DNA from: VRUG01 sp965372745
GTDB taxonomy: Bacteria > Planctomycetota > Phycisphaerae > Sedimentisphaerales > Anaerobacaceae
NCBI GenBank assembly: GCA_965372745.1
Contig: CBDVDM010000009.1
Span: 1 to 64,000 of the forward strand
Length of the DNA: 64,000 bases
Direction of reading: 5' to 3'
Position numbers and translations under genes: made by a program. Positions 8,500-17,789 of this stretch are shown one piece after another. Each line of letters begins with the position of its first letter. Positions within the stretch are counted from its first letter, which is position 1. The notes below the pieces were generated by a model. That model was not told where the DNA came from. It saw only the letters and a list, made by a program, of their open reading frames with translations, and searched no databases.

Positions 8500-8808
8500 A
8501 TGAACCTGAAAATCGATGAAGCACAGGTGAGAAAAGTTGCCGGTTTGTCGCGACTGGCTTTGACAGAAGATGAAATCAGCGAGTTTTCCGGCCAGTTGAA
8601 TGCAATACTTGAATACGTGGAAAAAATGGATGAATTAAACACAGATGATGTACAGCCTTTGGCACATTGTCTGCCTGTCAGTAATTGCTTCAGAGAAGAT
8701 AATATTAAAGAGTCACTTGGTACCGAAAAAACTCTAAGTAATGCACCGCAGCGTGACGGCAAGTTTTTCAAAGTGCCTAAAATACTCGACAGCAGTTCCG
8801 GTGCATAA
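8500..8808 (+). CDS. gatC: Asp-tRNA(Asn)/Glu-tRNA(Gln) amidotransferase subunit C
   Basis: A 102-residue protein. It shows the GatC pattern ID..QVRKVAGLSRLALTEDE, the ILEYVEKMDELNTDDVQPLAH block and the C-terminal FKVPKIL. GatC wraps around GatA and stabilises its contact with GatB, helping convert mischarged Glu-tRNA(Gln) and Asp-tRNA(Asn). GGGGAAAG precedes the ATG. It heads a gatC-(esterase)-gatA-gatB cluster; the lipoprotein gene lies between it and gatA. Confidence 0.95.
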   Translation: MNLKIDEAQVRKVAGLSRLALTEDEISEFSGQLNAILEYVEKMDELNTDDVQPLAHCLPVSNCFREDNIKESLGTEKTLSNAPQRDGKFFKVPKILDSSSGA

Positions 8809-8822
8809 TTAAAAGGTGAAAG

Positions 8823-9581
8823 ATGAAATCAGCATATTTGTCATTTTCATTGTTGATGACAGCTTTCGTTTTGACCGGTTGTGTATTAACGCAGGAGTGC
8901 ATGATGCCCGAAAAAATTAACGCCTCTCCGGGAGAACATTCCCGATTTTTTCGAAAAACAATTACAAAAGAAATCAGTGCTCAATACCTGGTTGTCCTGC
9001 CGGAGAATTATAACAGGAACGAAAAATGGCCATTAATCTTCTTCCTGCACGGCAGAGGTGAAAGAGGTGACAATTTAGAAAAAGTCAAAGTTCATGGCCC
9101 TGTTAAATATGCACAGCAACATAAGGACTTTCCATTTGTTTTGGTATCCCCTCAATGCCCTCAGGATAGGCTGTGGTGGCCTTGCGATGTTTTGATTAAT
9201 CTGCTTGATGAGGTTGTGGTAAAATATAATATCGATGAGAAAAGAATTTATCTTACCGGTCTTAGTATGGGTGGCTTTGGAGTATGGGACCTGGGTTGTA
9301 GGTATCCTGAACGCTTCGCGGCTGTAGCTGCTGTATGTGGAGAAGGAGAACCTTCTCTTGCCAGGCATCTGAAAGATGTCCCTGTCTGGGCCTTTCATGG
9401 TGCCGGAGACAACGTTGTGCCTCCTGCAAAGTCTGAAGAGATGGTCGAAGCTATAAAGGCTGCGGGCGGCGATGCGAAGCTGACTATTTATTCTGAACTC
9501 GGACATGACTCATGGACGGTGACATATAATGATCCTGCTCTTTATGACTGGTTTCTAAAACAGACCAAGAAGACAAAATAA
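8823..9581 (+). CDS. Lipoprotein alpha/beta-hydrolase (phospholipase/esterase-like)
   Basis: A 252-residue exported hydrolase. A signal peptide with lipobox LTGC places lipidated Cys20 at the mature N-terminus. The fold follows the polyhydroxybutyrate-depolymerase/dienelactone-hydrolase group: FFLHGRGERGDN forms the oxyanion region, GLSMGGFG carries nucleophile Ser148, GDNVVP carries Asp196 and ELGHDSW carries His228, so the full triad is visible. The substrate is unknown; envelope-facing carbohydrate or lipid esters are likely. It is unrelated to tRNA amidation yet lies 14 bases after gatC and 12 bases before gatA, so it must be co-transcribed with the gat genes. Confidence 0.88.
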   Translation: MKSAYLSFSLLMTAFVLTGCVLTQECMMPEKINASPGEHSRFFRKTITKEISAQYLVVLPENYNRNEKWPLIFFLHGRGERGDNLEKVKVHGPVKYAQQHKDFPFVLVSPQCPQDRLWWPCDVLINLLDEVVVKYNIDEKRIYLTGLSMGGFGVWDLGCRYPERFAAVAAVCGEGEPSLARHLKDVPVWAFHGAGDNVVPPAKSEEMVEAIKAAGGDAKLTIYSELGHDSWTVTYNDPALYDWFLKQTKKTK

Positions 9582-9593
9582 AAGGTTATTTTA

Positions 9594-11060
9594 ATGGAAG
9601 AACTGACCGCCAGACAACTGCGTGACAAAATAAAAGCCGGCGAAATTACCAGCGTTCAGGCGACAAAACAGGTACTGGAAGCTATCGAAAAGCATGATAA
9701 AACACTTGGTGCCTATATAAGTGTATTTGAAGAACAGGCATTGAAACATGCCAGCGAGATTGACAAAAAGACAGCATCTTCTCAGCCAATCGGTCAATTG
9801 GCAGGTGTGCCGGTCGCTATAAAAGATAATATGTGCACGACTTTCGGAGCTACCACCTGTGCCTCGAAGATTTTAGAAAACTTCCATTCGCCTTATAACG
9901 CTACTGTTGTAGAAAAGCTCCTTGCCGCAGATGCTGTGATAATCGGCAAAACTAATCTTGATGAATTTGCAATGGGTTCGAGTACGGAAAATTCAGGTTT
10001 GAAGCGAACTGTTAATCCCTGGGACACAAGCCGGGTACCCGGCGGTAGCAGCGGTGGTTCAGCAGCCGCTGTGGCAGGGAGGCTGTGCTTTGCTGCACTT
10101 GGTTCCGATACCGGAGGTTCGATTCGCCAGCCTGCAGGTTTTTGCGGTGTAGTTGGATTAAAACCTACTTATGGCCGAGTCTCGCGTTTTGGACTTGTTG
10201 CCTTCGGTTCGAGTCTTGACCAGATAGGGCCAATAACCTTGACCGTTGAAGATAGTGCATTGATGCTGAATGTCATTGCAGGTCACGACCCTAATGACAG
10301 TACAAGTGTTGATGAAAAAAATGCTCCTGCCTGTGATTACCTTGAAAACCTCGAAAAGCCGATTGAGAACTTAAAAGTTGGTGTCGTTCCGCATTTTACC
10401 GCTGGTGCTGATGAGCAGGTTCGGCAGGCAATAAGCCAGGCGATAGAGCTGTATAAAAAACTCGGTGCCGAAATCGTAGAAATTGATATGCCTCATTTCG
10501 ATTATGCTATAGCTGCTTACTATATGGTAGCTACTGCAGAGGCCTCGAGCAATTTATCAAGATATGATGGTGTCCATTACGGCCATCGAACCGAGAACCC
10601 AAATGATTATATCGAGGTTTATTCAAAGTCGCGTGAAGAAGGCTTTGGAAAAGAGGTCAAAAGGCGGATAATGCTTGGGGCATATGCCTTGTCAAGCGGA
10701 TATTATGACGCCTATTATTTGAAAGCTTTGAAAGTCAGGAATTTAATACGTGGTGACTTTATAAAAGCCTTTGAAAAATGCGATTGTATTATAACGCCGG
10801 TTGCCCCGACGACAGCGTTTAAGGTCGGCGAAAAAATCGATGACCCGCTGCAGATGTACCTGGCCGATATTTACACAATTTCAGCAAACCTGGCTGGTAT
10901 CCCGGCAATAAGCCTGCCATGCGGTTTTGATGATAATAGTCTGCCGATAGGTATGCAGATACTCGCTCCGGCATTTGAGGAGGAAAAACTGCTTCGGCTA
11001 TCAAGAATGTTTGAACTTCAAACAGATTACCATAAGAAAAAACCACCAATTATTAGTTGA
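9594..11060 (+). CDS. gatA: Asp-tRNA(Asn)/Glu-tRNA(Gln) amidotransferase subunit A
   Basis: A 488-residue amidase-signature enzyme of usual length. The Ser-cisSer-Lys triad is present: Lys77 in AIKDNM, Ser152 in GGSSGGS and nucleophile Ser176 in SDTGGSIRQPAG. It releases ammonia from glutamine for transfer to the mischarged aminoacyl-tRNA held by GatB. AAAGG lies upstream of the ATG. It is followed after 6 bases by gatB, so the two are surely co-transcribed. Confidence 0.97.
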   Translation: MEELTARQLRDKIKAGEITSVQATKQVLEAIEKHDKTLGAYISVFEEQALKHASEIDKKTASSQPIGQLAGVPVAIKDNMCTTFGATTCASKILENFHSPYNATVVEKLLAADAVIIGKTNLDEFAMGSSTENSGLKRTVNPWDTSRVPGGSSGGSAAAVAGRLCFAALGSDTGGSIRQPAGFCGVVGLKPTYGRVSRFGLVAFGSSLDQIGPITLTVEDSALMLNVIAGHDPNDSTSVDEKNAPACDYLENLEKPIENLKVGVVPHFTAGADEQVRQAISQAIELYKKLGAEIVEIDMPHFDYAIAAYYMVATAEASSNLSRYDGVHYGHRTENPNDYIEVYSKSREEGFGKEVKRRIMLGAYALSSGYYDAYYLKALKVRNLIRGDFIKAFEKCDCIITPVAPTTAFKVGEKIDDPLQMYLADIYTISANLAGIPAISLPCGFDDNSLPIGMQILAPAFEEEKLLRLSRMFELQTDYHKKKPPIIS

Positions 11061-11066
11061 GAAACT

Positions 11067-12530
11067 ATGAGCGATTTGGAATATAAAGTTATTATCGGTT
11101 TGGAGATTCATGTACAGCTTTGTACCAGGACAAAGATGTTTTGCAGCTGTGGGCTGGAATTTGCCGCAGAACCCAACAGCAGGGTCTGCCCTGTCTGTCT
11201 TGGTATGCCGGGGGTGTTGCCTGTAATGAATAAGAAAGCATTTGAATATTCGGTTCTCGCAGCACTTGCCCTGAATTGTAAAATTGCTAAATTCACGAAG
11301 TGGGACAGAAAAAGTTATTACTACCCCGACCTGCCCAAAAACTATCAAATAAGCCAATATGATTTACCTTTTAGCCAGAATGGCTTTATCGAAATTCCGC
11401 TTGAATCGGGGCAAACCAAAAAAATCAGGATTACAAGAGCGCATCTGGAAGAGGATGCCGGCAAGAGCGTTCATAGTGCAGGGGATTTCTCACAGGTGGA
11501 TTTGAACAGGGCGGGCACTCCATTGCTTGAGATTGTTACCGAACCTGATATGAACAGTGCCGCTGAAGTTAGAACCCTGGCGGTGGAATTGCAGCGAATA
11601 GTCAGATATCTTGGTGTTTCTGAAGCTGATATGCAAAAAGGCCACATGCGTTTTGAACCGAATATCAATTTAGTTATCACAAAGAATGGCAGCGAATATA
11701 AGACGCCTATCGCGGAAGTCAAAAACCTTAACAGTTTCCGTGCTGTTGAAAGAAGTATCGAATACGAAATCCGAAGACAGCTTGACGATTTTATGGAGAC
11801 CGGCAGGGTGATGGAGATGGGCAACAAGTCAACCCGAGGCTGGGATGATGCCAATCAGGTGACAGTGTTGCAGCGTGAAAAGGAAGAGGCCCACGATTAC
11901 AGGTATTTTCCCGACCCTGATTTATTGCCGGTGGAAGTGGATGACGATTGGCTAAACGAAATCAAATCCGGACTTTGTGAACTTCCGCTGCAAAAACAGA
12001 TGCGTTATGTCAGTGAATACAAGCTGAGTGACTATGATTCAGGTGTATTAACTGCTGAACGCTCGACTGCCGAGTTTTTCGAGCAGACGGTCGCTCTGGG
12101 TGGTGAGCCGAAAAGAGTCTGCAATCTTATTACGCAGACCGGCCTTAAACTGGCAAATGAGCAGGGGGGCAGCTTAACTGACCTGGGACTTACCGCTGAA
12201 AAGGTATCTGAACTTGCAAAGATGGTTGATGCCGGTGATGTTAATGCAAGTGCTGCAAATACAATCATGGAGCAGATGACAAAAACAGATAAAGACCCCC
12301 AAACCATCGCAGAGGAAATGAACCTTATTCAAAAAAGTGATGCAGGTGAACTGGAGTCTATAGTTGAGCAGATTTTAGCTGATAACCACCAGGCTGTTGA
12401 AGATGTAAAAAATCAAGGCAAAAAAGCTAAAAAAGCACAGGGTTTTTTATTGGGGCAGGTCATGCAAAAAACCAAAGGACAGGCTAATCCAAAAATCGTT
12501 TCCGAGATCCTGTCTAAAAAATTAAGTTAA
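11067..12530 (+). CDS. gatB: Asp-tRNA(Asn)/Glu-tRNA(Gln) amidotransferase subunit B
   Basis: A 487-residue kinase-like subunit. The N-terminal IGLEIHVQL motif, the zinc-site cysteines around CSCGLEF and VCPVCLGMPG, and PDLPKNYQISQYD are all diagnostic. The central QRKEEAHDYRYFP-like segment and the C-terminal helical YqeY-like tail domain are intact. It activates the side-chain carboxylate of Glu or Asp on tRNA with ATP. It ends 12 bases from the convergent GH130 gene; a TTAACA/TGTTAA stem lies in the gap. Confidence 0.97.
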   Translation: MSDLEYKVIIGLEIHVQLCTRTKMFCSCGLEFAAEPNSRVCPVCLGMPGVLPVMNKKAFEYSVLAALALNCKIAKFTKWDRKSYYYPDLPKNYQISQYDLPFSQNGFIEIPLESGQTKKIRITRAHLEEDAGKSVHSAGDFSQVDLNRAGTPLLEIVTEPDMNSAAEVRTLAVELQRIVRYLGVSEADMQKGHMRFEPNINLVITKNGSEYKTPIAEVKNLNSFRAVERSIEYEIRRQLDDFMETGRVMEMGNKSTRGWDDANQVTVLQREKEEAHDYRYFPDPDLLPVEVDDDWLNEIKSGLCELPLQKQMRYVSEYKLSDYDSGVLTAERSTAEFFEQTVALGGEPKRVCNLITQTGLKLANEQGGSLTDLGLTAEKVSELAKMVDAGDVNASAANTIMEQMTKTDKDPQTIAEEMNLIQKSDAGELESIVEQILADNHQAVEDVKNQGKKAKKAQGFLLGQVMQKTKGQANPKIVSEILSKKLS

Positions 12531-12542
12531 CATACCTACCTG

Positions 12543-13505
12543 TTAATCATACACAGATTCAGGACATGACATTATATATTCTATAATTTCGCTTAAACTT
12601 GCTGTTGCCACACCAACAGTACAATCCGCTGCACCATAGTACAGGTTTAACTGGTCAGTTTCTTTTGTTACTGTAGCACCTGTGGGAAATACTACGCCAC
12701 CAACATCTCCTATTCGTTCATAAATCGCACGTGGCCCGAAAATCCACTCATCGCTTCTGCGTAATACCCGCCACGGCTCCTCCAAATCAACCAGTGCCAG
12801 CCCCATCCGGTATATTGCTCCACTCGTAGTAATACGAACTCCGTGATAAAACAGTAGCCAACCCTCTTTTGTTTCGATAGGCTGACAGGCCAGACCGACA
12901 CGGTGACAATCCCAGTAAGCATGACGTGACCGAATTAAAAGCCTGTGGTCGCCCCAGTGCTTCAGATCAGGTGAAAAGCTTAACCATATATGTGCCTCAC
13001 CGCGAACTATCGGCCGGTGGATTAACGCAAAACGACCTCTGAATCTGCGAGGAAAAAGACACGCATCTTTGTCCTCAGGAGGCAATAAAGCGCCCAATCT
13101 TGCAAACGTCCTGAAGTTTTTTGTTATCGCAAGAGAAACAACCGGGCCGCTTTCGCTAAACGACGTATAAGTAATAGCGAATTGCTTTTGATCTTCAAGC
13201 CAGATGATACGAGGGTCTTCAAGGCCCCATTTTTCCTCTCTGTTACTGTGGTCCGCCTCCATGGTAGGTTTCGAATCTATCTGCCAATCTGTAAAACCAT
13301 TCTGACTGCGGGCTACCGTCAGATGCGAAAAACCTCGCATATCCTCGGTACGGATCAGCAACAGCGTCTCATTGTTAAGCTTAATCGCGCCCGGATTAAA
13401 CACCGCATTTGCCGGATAAGGCCAAACCTCGGGTGTTATTATCGGATTACCTTCGTATCTTTTAAAAAGTTTGCATGACTTGCTTTGCCTTGAAGGCTTT
13501 GGCAT
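12543..13505 (-). CDS. Glycoside hydrolase family 130 protein (mannoside phosphorylase-like)
   Basis: A 320-residue five-bladed beta-propeller enzyme. The FKRYEGNPIITPEVWPYPAN opening followed by AVFNPGA, RTEDMRG, WGLEDPRI, the central FPRRFRGRFALIHRP and the late YYGAADCTVGVA are GH130 hallmarks. Family members phosphorolyse or hydrolyse beta-mannosides. The subfamily, and so the choice between 1,4-linked mannooligosaccharides, 1,2-linked mannosides or N-glycan cores, cannot be fixed by eye. AAGGGA lies upstream of the start. It stands alone with no sugar transporter next to it. Confidence 0.88.
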   Translation of the reverse strand: MPKPSRQSKSCKLFKRYEGNPIITPEVWPYPANAVFNPGAIKLNNETLLLIRTEDMRGFSHLTVARSQNGFTDWQIDSKPTMEADHSNREEKWGLEDPRIIWLEDQKQFAITYTSFSESGPVVSLAITKNFRTFARLGALLPPEDKDACLFPRRFRGRFALIHRPIVRGEAHIWLSFSPDLKHWGDHRLLIRSRHAYWDCHRVGLACQPIETKEGWLLFYHGVRITTSGAIYRMGLALVDLEEPWRVLRRSDEWIFGPRAIYERIGDVGGVVFPTGATVTKETDQLNLYYGAADCTVGVATASLSEIIEYIMSCPESVYD

Positions 13506-13709
13506 AGTATTTTTCCCTTAGATCATTCTACCATTATAGCTTTTACCTTAAATCGGCAACATTCGGTTTTTTCTGTAAGCTAAACTGTCATTTTTATTCA
13601 AAAAACGAAATATAGCAATCTAAAATTTCAAGGTCAACCTCCAACATATCGTTTTGTTGACGCAGAGTGTTTTTTTTGCTATTTTTATGGGTTTTTAGGA
13701 AACTTTAAA

Positions 13710-14342
13710 ATGAAAATCGACAGTTTGATTTTAGGTCTGTATGAAACCAACTGCTACATCCTGCGCACAACCGAAAATGACCGGAACTGCCTGATTATTG
13801 ATACCGGCCTGGAGGCTGGTGAGCTTATTGATTTCCTGAAAAGCAACCAGTTAAACCCGCTCGCCGTTGTACTGACTCACGGCCATGCCGATCATATCAC
13901 GGGTGTCGAGTTGCTGCGGGAAAATTTTCCGGATATTAAGGTTTACATCCACAAACTTGATGCGGACATGCTGACCGGAAAAACCGAAAACTTATCAGAA
14001 CTCGCAGGACTGCATTTTAAAACCAAACCAGCTGATATAATTTTAGATGAATCCGATACAGTTGTTCTCGCGGGCATAAAGCTGCACGTCATCCACACTC
14101 CCGGCCACACCCAGGGAGGTATCTGTTTATATGCAAAAGAAGAAAATCTTATCTTTGTTGGTGATACTCTTTTTGCGGATTCCATAGGCCGTACTGATTT
14201 CCCGGGTGGTAACGCTGCCCAATTGGTTAACAGCATAAAAGACAAACTCTTTTCTTTGCCTGATGAGACAGTTTGCTACCCTGGACATGGCCCGCAGACT
14301 ACCATCGAACAGGAGAAAAAGTATAATCCTTTTCTGACATAA
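13710..14342 (+). CDS. MBL-fold metallo-hydrolase (glyoxalase II-like)
   Basis: A 210-residue metallo-beta-lactamase-fold protein. The metal motif THGHADH (His57, His59, Asp61, His62), the later HTPGHTQGG histidine, GDTLFADSIGRTD and YPGHGPQTT provide the complete two-metal site. The length and C-terminus match the YcbL-like glyoxalase II group, which hydrolyse S-lactoylglutathione or similar thioesters; the real substrate is unproven. AGGAA precedes the ATG. It is convergent with ymdB. Confidence 0.88.
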   Translation: MKIDSLILGLYETNCYILRTTENDRNCLIIDTGLEAGELIDFLKSNQLNPLAVVLTHGHADHITGVELLRENFPDIKVYIHKLDADMLTGKTENLSELAGLHFKTKPADIILDESDTVVLAGIKLHVIHTPGHTQGGICLYAKEENLIFVGDTLFADSIGRTDFPGGNAAQLVNSIKDKLFSLPDETVCYPGHGPQTTIEQEKKYNPFLT

Positions 14343-14446
14343 CACGGGATTTCGAGAGCAGAGCTACAAATGGAAGCGAAGTATCTGGTTTTGAATTTTG
14401 AACTGTGGCTTTGCACTTTTAGTTTTAACTTTTACGCTTTTTCCGC

Positions 14447-15295
14447 CTAAAACCCGTTTATATATTCCGGCCTGCCGTCGTCCTGGTCAAGGTTTTTGGA
14501 CTCTTCATGTTCTGCCTCGACCGAAATCCGTTCGATGTGCTCTGCTTTTTTATTATTGCTGTCAATCGTAACGATTATCCCGTTCATCTTCACATTTCCT
14601 GTCGCAATTTCAAACGGTATTGGCATCTGTGTCCTAAATGACTTTAGTACAGACTCTTTCCCGCGCCCGAGCACAGAATCATGAGAGCCGGTCATTCCGA
14701 TGTCAGTAATATATGCCGTCCCTTTTGCCAGAATTTTCTCATCAGCTGTTACTACATGCGTATGAGTTCCAAACACACAACTGACTCTGCCGTTCAGATG
14801 ATAACCCATTGCAATTTTTTCACTTGTTGCCTCTGCATGGAAATCCACTATTATTACATCCGCCTGGGCTCGGATTTTAGGCAGGAGTTTATCGATAGCG
14901 TTGTAAGGGCACTCCGCAGGTTTCATGAAAATTCTGCCAATCAGTGACACCACTCCGACGACAGGTCCCTTACTCGTTTTATATATTGCAAAACCCTTAC
15001 CTGCCGCATATTCGGAAAAGTTTAATGGCCGGACAATATCATCTGCTGTTTCCAATACCTGTATAATGTCTTTTTTGCGGTATGTATGGTCACCTAATGT
15101 TATCAGGTTAACACCGTATCGCAGCAGCTTATCATGAATCTGTGGTGTTAGCCCCGAACCGCCTGCTGCGTTCTCGGCATTGGCTATCACGCAGTCAATT
15201 TCCTGTTCCTTGATTAGCGAATTTAGCTTGTCAGCAAGGATCCTTCTGCCTGGCCGACCAACAATGTCACCAATACAAAGAACATTTAATTTCAT
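14447..15295 (-). CDS. ymdB: YmdB-family metallophosphoesterase
   Basis: A 282-residue calcineurin-like phosphoesterase of the TIGR00282/YmdB family. Metal-site motifs CIGDIVGRPGRR, ANAENAAGG, TLGDHTY, DFHAEATSEK and FGTHTHV are all present. Family members hydrolyse 2',3'-cyclic nucleotides and in Bacillus influence biofilm genes together with RNase Y. Here it lies 23 bases downstream of rny on the same strand, the arrangement seen in many bacteria, which supports a joint role in RNA turnover. Confidence 0.93.
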   Translation of the reverse strand: MKLNVLCIGDIVGRPGRRILADKLNSLIKEQEIDCVIANAENAAGGSGLTPQIHDKLLRYGVNLITLGDHTYRKKDIIQVLETADDIVRPLNFSEYAAGKGFAIYKTSKGPVVGVVSLIGRIFMKPAECPYNAIDKLLPKIRAQADVIIVDFHAEATSEKIAMGYHLNGRVSCVFGTHTHVVTADEKILAKGTAYITDIGMTGSHDSVLGRGKESVLKSFRTQMPIPFEIATGNVKMNGIIVTIDSNNKKAEHIERISVEAEHEESKNLDQDDGRPEYINGF

Positions 15296-15318
15296 TTTGT
15301 ACTTTCTAACCTCACTTT

Positions 15319-16899
15319 TTACTTGGCATACTCGATACAGCGAATCTCTCTGAGCAGGGTAACCTGAATCTCACCCGGATATGTCATTTCATCTTCGACC
15401 TTTTTGGCGATGTCGCGGGCAATTTTCATAGCTGACTTGTCGTCAATCTTTTCTGCGTCGACTATCACGCGGATTTCACGACCCGCCTGAATTGCGTATG
15501 CGTTTTCAACGCCCGTAAATCCGGTAGCGATTTCTTCGAGTTTCTCTAACCGCTTGATATATCTTTCAAGTGTCTCTCTTCGTGCTCCCGGCCGTGATGC
15601 ACTAATCGCATCTGCCGCACTTACAAGCGGTGTATATGGATTATCGGCTGGTATATCTCCGTGATGAGCTGCTACTGCGTTTAGAACAATAGGTGATTCG
15701 TCGAATCGTTTCAGGAAGTTCGCACCTATCTCAGGATGACCGCCTTCAATCTCATGGTCCATCGATTTACCGATATCGTGCAAAAGTCCGGCACGTCTTG
15801 CAATTGTTCCATCCAGACCAAGCTCTTCTGCCATTATCTGGGACAGAAATGCAACCTCGACACTGTGGCGAAGCACGTTTTGGCCGTAACTGGTTCTAAA
15901 ATCAAGCGAACCTATTTGACTGAGTATTTTATTGCTGAGCCCTCTGACATTAGTTTCGACTGCGGCGTTTTTGCCGATTTGCAATATCTTCTGATTAACA
16001 TCTTTTCTGGTCTGGCTGACAAGTTCTTCGATTCGTGATGGATGTATTCTGCCGTCCTGTATCAGTCGCTCCATCGAAAGGCGTGCAACTTCACGTCTTA
16101 CCGGGTTAAATCCGCTTACAACAATCATGCCAGGCGTATCGTCAACGATAACATCGACGCCGGTAGCTTTTTCGAATGAGCGGATATTTCGTCCTTCACG
16201 ACCGATGATACGGCCTTTCATATCATCGTTTGGTATCTCGACAGTCGATACCGTTACCTCGCAGGTCTGTTCAGCTGCATATCGCTGAATCGCGGTATTG
16301 ATGATTTCGCGGCTTTTTTCATTAACTGATTCCTCAGCTTCTTCCAGTTTTCTTTGAATCATCGACGACATTTCGTGTTCGCATTCGTCTTCAAGCCGTT
16401 TTAACAAAAGGTTCTTTGCTTCTTCAATGTCCATTGCAGTGATTTTAAGAAGCTGATTTTTCTGCTGAGCGATTACCTGCGAAAGCTGTTTTTCCTTGAT
16501 ACTGATGTTGCGCAGTTTGATATCGATATTCTTTTCCTGAGCTTTAAACGTATTTTCACGTTCCTGCAGCAGCTCCATCTGTCGCTCAAGGCTGTCCTCG
16601 CGTTTACTAAGGCGGAGCTCGGTTTCGCGAAGTTCAGCACGAATTTTATGGGATTCTTCATTGAATTCTTCGCGTTTTTTGATAGTCTCGGCAGCAGCGT
16701 CAAGCTGAGCTGATTTGATGATGTTTTCCGATTCTTTTTTTGCGCCGTCGATTTGGCGTTCCAGGTCATGTTCGAAAGTTTTGGCCTTTGCGCTGGAAAT
16801 CATCTGAAAAACAACTGCAGATAAACATATCCCTAAAATAAAGCAGACAATTGATAAGATCGCTCCCGGCAGGCCAATACCCATTACTATTGCGTTCAT
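15319..16899 (-). CDS. rny: Ribonuclease Y
   Basis: A 526-residue membrane-tethered endoribonuclease that starts mRNA decay. The order is one N-terminal transmembrane segment (about residues 7-29), a long coiled coil (about 40-205), a KH RNA-binding domain (MKGRIIGREGRNIRSFE) and an HD domain (LLHDIGKSMDHEIEGGHPEI). The start at 16899 is preferred over the GTG three codons upstream because AAAGGTGGGAAC precedes this ATG. ymdB follows in the same operon. A strong inverted repeat lies about 85-130 bases upstream. Confidence 0.96.
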   Translation of the reverse strand: MNAIVMGIGLPGAILSIVCFILGICLSAVVFQMISSAKAKTFEHDLERQIDGAKKESENIIKSAQLDAAAETIKKREEFNEESHKIRAELRETELRLSKREDSLERQMELLQERENTFKAQEKNIDIKLRNISIKEKQLSQVIAQQKNQLLKITAMDIEEAKNLLLKRLEDECEHEMSSMIQRKLEEAEESVNEKSREIINTAIQRYAAEQTCEVTVSTVEIPNDDMKGRIIGREGRNIRSFEKATGVDVIVDDTPGMIVVSGFNPVRREVARLSMERLIQDGRIHPSRIEELVSQTRKDVNQKILQIGKNAAVETNVRGLSNKILSQIGSLDFRTSYGQNVLRHSVEVAFLSQIMAEELGLDGTIARRAGLLHDIGKSMDHEIEGGHPEIGANFLKRFDESPIVLNAVAAHHGDIPADNPYTPLVSAADAISASRPGARRETLERYIKRLEKLEEIATGFTGVENAYAIQAGREIRVIVDAEKIDDKSAMKIARDIAKKVEDEMTYPGEIQVTLLREIRCIEYAK

Positions 16900-16982
16900 A
16901 GTTCCCACCTTTCAATGTAATACAGTGCTAACGATTGAGTTTTACCATTTATCCGCGGGTAAGTAACTTAAAAATAAGTAGT

Positions 16983-17030
16983 TACTGTTTTATTCGCGGA
17001 CATTTACTACCCTTAAGGGTATAAACAGTA
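16983..17030 (-). promoter_or_regulatory. Large inverted repeat upstream of rny
   Basis: Arms TACTGTTT (16983-16990) and AAACAGTA (17023-17030) enclose a perfect 14-bp palindrome TACCCTTAAGGGTA (17008-17021). The set lies about 85 bases upstream of the rny start. It could be a repressor site or a structured 5' leader that RNase Y itself cleaves; neither is shown by sequence alone. Confidence 0.4.
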
Positions 17031-17634
17031 TTTATGGAAAAAGACCGCAGGATATGCAGGCAGGGGAGTCACAAAAAGGTACACAAGTGAAAAATGAAAT
17101 CCGTTCCAGTTAAGTTGTAAAACCAAAATCAGCCTAAAATCATGTTTTTTGATGTATTTTGGGCAATATTGAGACTGCTATTCTTGTATTATTTGCCTTA
17201 AATCTCATCAATAGCTCTCGATTTTCAGGGTTTAGCAAATGTACTTTTTCAGACAGATTTCGTTTCACTATATTTCACTTTTCTTTTGTTCACTTCAAAC
17301 GCCTTACGCCAGCTTTTAGTTTACAACTGGATCAGACGTTAGTGTCTTTGTGACTTAACTACCTACAAAACAAAGCCTTACATCGCTTTGCCGTTCTGTT
17401 CGTATCTTCAAAAAACAGTAAAAATACATAACAGTCCGCAATCTTATTCTCTATTAACAACCTGTTATACTATCGGCGATTTGATAGCCGGTCAAGGGAA
17501 AAAATACCTTTATCTTAGTATTATACAAAATCGAAACATCTGTGCAGCGGTAAGAATTAAACCTGCCCTGAGCCTCTCGAAGGAGCGAAGGAAAGCGACT
17601 TTTTGAGTTGTTGAGATAGCTTAAAATGGAGAAA
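17031..17634. other. Gene-free stretch upstream of rny
   Basis: No coding sequence with start, ribosome binding site and family match is seen. The only notable item is a 'cctgccctgagcctctcgaa' type interspersed motif near 17562-17590. The open frames here are low-complexity and short. Confidence 0.5.
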
Positions 17635-17789
17635 ATAGGGACATTAGGTGCAATCAAATGCGCAAGTTGCCGAAAAAGACACGCAAAAAGTAACAAAAAA
17701 TTACAAAAATTCGCATAGATTGACACAAAAGTGATAAAAAATGACATGAAATGACCCCAAAATGACTGGTTTGAAAGATGAGCTTGCGC
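17635..17789 (+). repeat. A-rich ~155-bp element with GCGCAAG inverted ends, copy A
   Basis: It begins ATAGGGA, then AAATGCGCAAGTTG (arm GCGCAAG at 17660-17666), continues with an A-rich body holding CACGCAAAAA, ATTGACA and TGACATGAAATG, and closes with CTTGCGC (17783-17789). A second copy of matching length and order lies on the opposite strand at 47973-48128. The frame starting at the shared ATGCGCAAGTTG hits a stop after eleven codons here, so it does not look like a shared protein gene. Confidence 0.65.
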
